A stretch of 64,000 nt of DNA from Pelagicoccus sp. (GTDB taxonomy: Bacteria > Verrucomicrobiota > Verrucomicrobiia > Opitutales > Opitutaceae), in the NCBI GenBank assembly GCA_028284635.1, contig JANQRJ010000019.1:34842-98841 (forward strand), given 5' to 3'. Shown here one piece after another: positions 61,249-64,000 of the stretch. A program made the position numbers and the translations under genes. Positions within the stretch are counted from its first letter, which is position 1. Every line of letters begins with the position of its first letter. The notes beneath the pieces were generated by a model that saw nothing but the letters and a program-made list of their open reading frames with translations, was not told the origin of the DNA and searched no databases.

Positions 61249-62403
61249 ATGCCCACCACCGAATCGATTTTCGACACCGTCTACGACCGCACCGAGACCG
61301 ACAGCCAGAAGTGGCAAAAGTACGAGGGAGACGACATACTGCCCATGTGGGTGGCCGACATGGACTTCCACGCCCCAGAAGCTGTCCTGGACGCCCTGCA
61401 CGAGCGCGTAGACCACGGCATATTCGGCTACGCTCGACCCGAGCCAAGCTGCGTCGAAGCAGTAGTCGAAATGATGCAGCGGGAATACGGCTGGCAGATC
61501 GAGCCCCATTGGCTGGTCTGGCTCCCCGGACTCGTCGTTGGACTCAATGTGGCCAGCCGCGCCTTCTGCGAGCCAGACGAAAGCGTGCTCACCAACACGC
61601 CCATCTACCCCCCATTCATAATGGGGCCGAGGTACCAGAATCGCCTGATAGCCAAAGCTAAGATGGCTCTGGAAGGAGATCGCTACGTCATCGATTGGGA
61701 CGCCATGGAAACAGCCGTACAGCCGTACACCCGCATGTTTTTCTTCTGCAATCCGCACAATCCATGCGCTCGCGTCTTCGAACGAGACGAACTGGAAAAG
61801 GTCGTCGAATTCTGTCGGCGACACAACTTGATCTGCTGCTCGGACGAGATCCATTGCGAACTGCTGCTCGATGGCCGAAAGCACATCCCCCTAGGCTCTC
61901 TAGGCCCGGAAGCCCAAGAGCGCGTCTTCACCTTCATCGCCCCCAGCAAAACCTACAACCTCGCCGGACTTGGATGCTCCATCGCCATTATTCCCGACGC
62001 CGCCCTGCGCCGCCGTTTCGTCAACGCCACCCGCGGCATCGTGGCGGAGGTAAACAACCTCGGCTACGCCGCCTGCGAAGCCGCCTATCGCTACGCCGGA
62101 GACTGGCGCGACCAGCTCCAGCGCTATCTCGCCAGCAACCGCGACCTCCTTCACTCCTTCGTCAAAAGCGAACTGCCCGAAATCCAGCTCTATCAGCACG
62201 AAGCCACCTACCTCGGCTGGATGAACGTGTCCAAGCTTCAGCTAGACACCCCCGTACGCCACTTCGAGAACCACGGCATTGGTCTCAGCGACGGAGCCTT
62301 CTTCGACAGCCCACGCCACTTGCGCATCAACTTCGGCTGTCCTCGGGCCACCCTGGAAGAAGGCCTCAAGCGCCTGAAAGCCGGCGTCGAGGCCACTCGA
62401 TAG
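61249..62403 (+). CDS. PatB/MalY-type C-S lyase (aminotransferase fold)
   Basis: A 384-residue fold-type I PLP enzyme of the MalY/PatB family. Marks: DILPMWVADMDFHAPEAVLDAL (31-50), GYARPEPSC, TNTPIYPPF, the PLP-binding NPHNPCAR at 168-175, SDEIHCELLLDG (198-209), and the Schiff-base Lys 234 in APSKTYNLAG. It cleaves cystathionine-like C-S bonds to homocysteine or H2S, pyruvate and ammonia, and may complement the cystathionine gamma-synthase-like gene at 16546. ATG 61249 is chosen over TTG 61240. Confidence 0.9.
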   Translation: MPTTESIFDTVYDRTETDSQKWQKYEGDDILPMWVADMDFHAPEAVLDALHERVDHGIFGYARPEPSCVEAVVEMMQREYGWQIEPHWLVWLPGLVVGLNVASRAFCEPDESVLTNTPIYPPFIMGPRYQNRLIAKAKMALEGDRYVIDWDAMETAVQPYTRMFFFCNPHNPCARVFERDELEKVVEFCRRHNLICCSDEIHCELLLDGRKHIPLGSLGPEAQERVFTFIAPSKTYNLAGLGCSIAIIPDAALRRRFVNATRGIVAEVNNLGYAACEAAYRYAGDWRDQLQRYLASNRDLLHSFVKSELPEIQLYQHEATYLGWMNVSKLQLDTPVRHFENHGIGLSDGAFFDSPRHLRINFGCPRATLEEGLKRLKAGVEATR

Positions 62404-62480
62404 CCGCGTGCTTTAGGACTGCAACCTTGCGGTCCTAAAGCGCGCAAACGAAGAGGGCACGATCGAATATGCGTCCTCCG

Positions 62481-62553
62481 CTGGGAACGCGGGGGGCTCG
62501 CCCGCAGTCGGCCTGATCCTGCATCGTTGCGGGCGAGCCGCCCGCGTTCCCAG
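62481..62553. repeat. GGGAACGCGGG-family inverted repeat, copy 2
   Basis: CTGGGAACGCGGGGGGCTCG (from 62481) pairs with the segment ending CCCGCGTTCCCAG (62553), matching 25 of 26 positions. It fills the gap between convergent genes and may terminate both. Confidence 0.85.
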
Positions 62554-62611
62554 AAAAGCCGAAAAACCAACAAGACAACGGCCTCAAGCGACTGCTAGGA
62601 CACGCTTTCGC

Positions 62612-63238
62612 TCAGTCGCTCTTCGCCACGTAGATCGAGACGGCGTCCGCGAGATCGGCCAGCAAAAGAAGCGCCTCTTGGAAACGAACCCGCATAGCAT
62701 CGCTCTTCATCTCACCCGTCTCTCGGTATTCCAGAAAACCCTTACTCAAGGAAAACGCTCCGCAGAGCTCCTTTTCCGCGAAATCGCGAAGACGGCCCAG
62801 CACCGGATCCGAGAGAAGGAATTCTTCGGCCTCCTTTCGATTCGTCACTAAGGCCGCCCCACCCTCTTCCCAGAGAATCCGACCACCCGGCAGCTCCCTA
62901 AAAGAAGCGTTATTCATCGTACCCGAAAATTCGATACGCAACTCGAGTTCCCCCGAAAAAAGAGTCTCCACAACCAGTGAAGTCCACTCGACCCTGGAAG
63001 ACCCTCGACCTCGGTGATGATCGTAAAGGGAAACCGGATACCCGCGATAGTCTCCCGAAAGCGAAACATGCTCGCCAATGCCTGCGCCCCAAAGGCTCCC
63101 AACGGTCTTTCTCTGAAAGCCAAACCGTTTCTCCAGAGTCGAGTACTGGGCCAGCATCGCGCTCCGTCCACCCGCAAACATCCGCAAGGCCAGCAACAGG
63201 CAGACAAGCAGGAAAATCCCTAGAACTAAGAAATACAC
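62612..63238 (-). CDS. Membrane-anchored protein of unknown function
   Basis: A 208-residue protein with a single N-terminal transmembrane helix (MYFLVLGIFLLVCLLLALRMF) and a soluble domain. The domain shows YRGYPVSLYDHHRGRGSSRVEWTSLVVETLFSGELELRIEF, a beta-rich stretch like small DUF-type membrane proteins, and a helical C-terminal part (FQEALLLLADLADAVSIYV). No catalytic motif is seen and the family is not recognised. Convergent with the PatB-like gene. Confidence 0.65.
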   Translation of the reverse strand: MYFLVLGIFLLVCLLLALRMFAGGRSAMLAQYSTLEKRFGFQRKTVGSLWGAGIGEHVSLSGDYRGYPVSLYDHHRGRGSSRVEWTSLVVETLFSGELELRIEFSGTMNNASFRELPGGRILWEEGGAALVTNRKEAEEFLLSDPVLGRLRDFAEKELCGAFSLSKGFLEYRETGEMKSDAMRVRFQEALLLLADLADAVSIYVAKSD

Positions 63239-63418
63239 GCCGCGATCCTCATCGAAGAGAGCTCAGTTTCAATATTCAACTTTCACGACATACAAGGCTC
63301 GCTCCGCCCGAGCTCCAGGGAATCGAGTCACTCGGTGCCATCATATCAGTTCTTGCCTCGTGTTAGAATCAGAGGGCTACGACAACGCTCCGCCAAGAAA
63401 CCAAGAAAACCAAACGAT

Positions 63419-63802
63419 ATGAAAAAACTGATTTCCACGATTCTCTTCGCTCTTTCTGCTGGCTGCCTAGCAGTATTCGCCGCCGACGCGCCCAAGCTCC
63501 TCGTCGTTAAGAATCACGCCGACTGGTGCGGAAGCTGCAAGACAATCGAACCCCACTTCGTCGGCTTGCAGGAAAAGTTCGGCAACAAGTCCGTTCTCTT
63601 CGTTACACTGGACTTCACGAATAAAGCCACAAGCAGTCAGGCCAATCTGATGGCAGCTCGCCTCGGCCTGGACAGTTCCCTCACGGAAAAGCCCAAGACG
63701 GGAATTATCACCGTGATGAATGAAAAGGGCGAGATTCTGGAAAAGTTCACCAAAGCCGATTCTCTTACCGACATGTCAACAGACCTCGAAGCCCTTATGT
63801 AG
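63419..63802 (+). CDS. Exported thioredoxin-domain protein
   Basis: A 127-residue protein with signal peptide (LISTILFALSAGCLAVFAAD) and a thioredoxin fold. The redox motif WCGSC is in KNHADWCGSCKTIEPHFVGLQ (about 35-40), the second strand is VLFVTLDFTN, and the cis-Pro region is replaced by EKPKTGIITVMNEKGEI. Likely a periplasmic disulfide reductase or thiol carrier. Start ATG 63419 begins the signal peptide. Confidence 0.85.
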   Translation: MKKLISTILFALSAGCLAVFAADAPKLLVVKNHADWCGSCKTIEPHFVGLQEKFGNKSVLFVTLDFTNKATSSQANLMAARLGLDSSLTEKPKTGIITVMNEKGEILEKFTKADSLTDMSTDLEALM

Positions 63803-64000
63803 AGAAAAGTCGGCCATTGAAAACGTTATATATAAGGGAGAACGCAGAAAAACGCAGATGCTCATGGAGGATATGGAATCAATCTGAGTTCATCTGCGTC
63901 CATCTGCGGGCCACTCTTCTCAGGCTTTTTTGAAACAGTTAGGTAAACGCTGCGGCAACGACAGAGCGTTGCCCTCCTAAATGAGGTTTCTTCCGTTAAG
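63803..64000. repeat. Terminal intergenic stretch with CAGAT-type repeat
   Basis: GAACGCAGAAAAACGCAGATG (63840-63860) and CATCTGCGTCCATCTGCGGG (63893-63912) form a degenerate inverted repeat related to the CAGATT elements at 10890 and 46802. No gene is visible before the window ends. Confidence 0.55.

Overview
This window looks like a chromosome segment from a verrucomicrobial, probably Opitutales-type, bacterium. The evidence is a VPDSG-like C-terminal sorting tail at the left edge, a GC-rich Gram-negative gene set (TonB/ExbB/ExbD, KdsD, outer-membrane-type lipoproteins), and many long palindromic intergenic repeats. The taxonomic placement is inferred; no ribosomal RNA gene is present.

Layout. 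1-1.7 kb: the 3' end of a sorted exoprotein gene, a strong terminator, tRNA-Leu(CAG) and a decayed repeat tract. 1.7-8.1 kb: an accessory stretch with an AT-rich DUF6236-like gene, an AsmA-like protein, a TPR membrane protein, a lactonase remnant, a frameshifted HExxH protease, a PhyH-type dioxygenase, and a membrane protein/winged-helix regulator pair behind a palindrome. 8.2-14.9 kb: a sugar-acid cluster (KDPG aldolase facing an operon of XRE-cupin regulator, GH88-like hydrolase, two TIM-barrel isomerases, Gfo/Idh/MocA oxidoreductase and SDR). 15-24.9 kb: housekeeping and metabolic genes (double LOG protein, cystathionine gamma-synthase-like enzyme, DUF5069, cytoplasmic DUF5060/DUF4038 hydrolase, thioesterase, GreA/B-like factor, LysM lipoprotein, KdsD, PaaX-like repressor, short MscS). 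25-34.9 kb: a degenerate histidine kinase, a gluconolactonase-like protein, glutathione peroxidase, then a six-gene TonB2-type energy-transduction operon (DUF3450, TtpC-like, ExbB, ExbD, TonB, TPR).

35-44.5 kb is the most unusual part. A 2475-residue secreted SpvB/VCBS/Rhs protein carries a unique C-terminal domain with a His/Cys arrangement like caspase-fold peptidases. An AT-rich gene for a small exported protein overlaps its 3' end, and a gene for a phage-tail-fibre-like coiled-coil protein lies upstream.

44.6-64 kb: an ATPase pseudogene, a PhoD-like phosphatase, a small zincin, an M16 peptidase, a YejABE-like peptide importer with two separate ATPases, a methyltransferase, a full-length MscS channel, two Hsp20 chaperones, a PatB-type C-S lyase, a membrane-anchored unknown protein and an exported thioredoxin-like protein. 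At least eight families of intergenic inverted repeats recur across the window; several touch stop codons. Functional calls rest on reading motifs by eye, without database searches.
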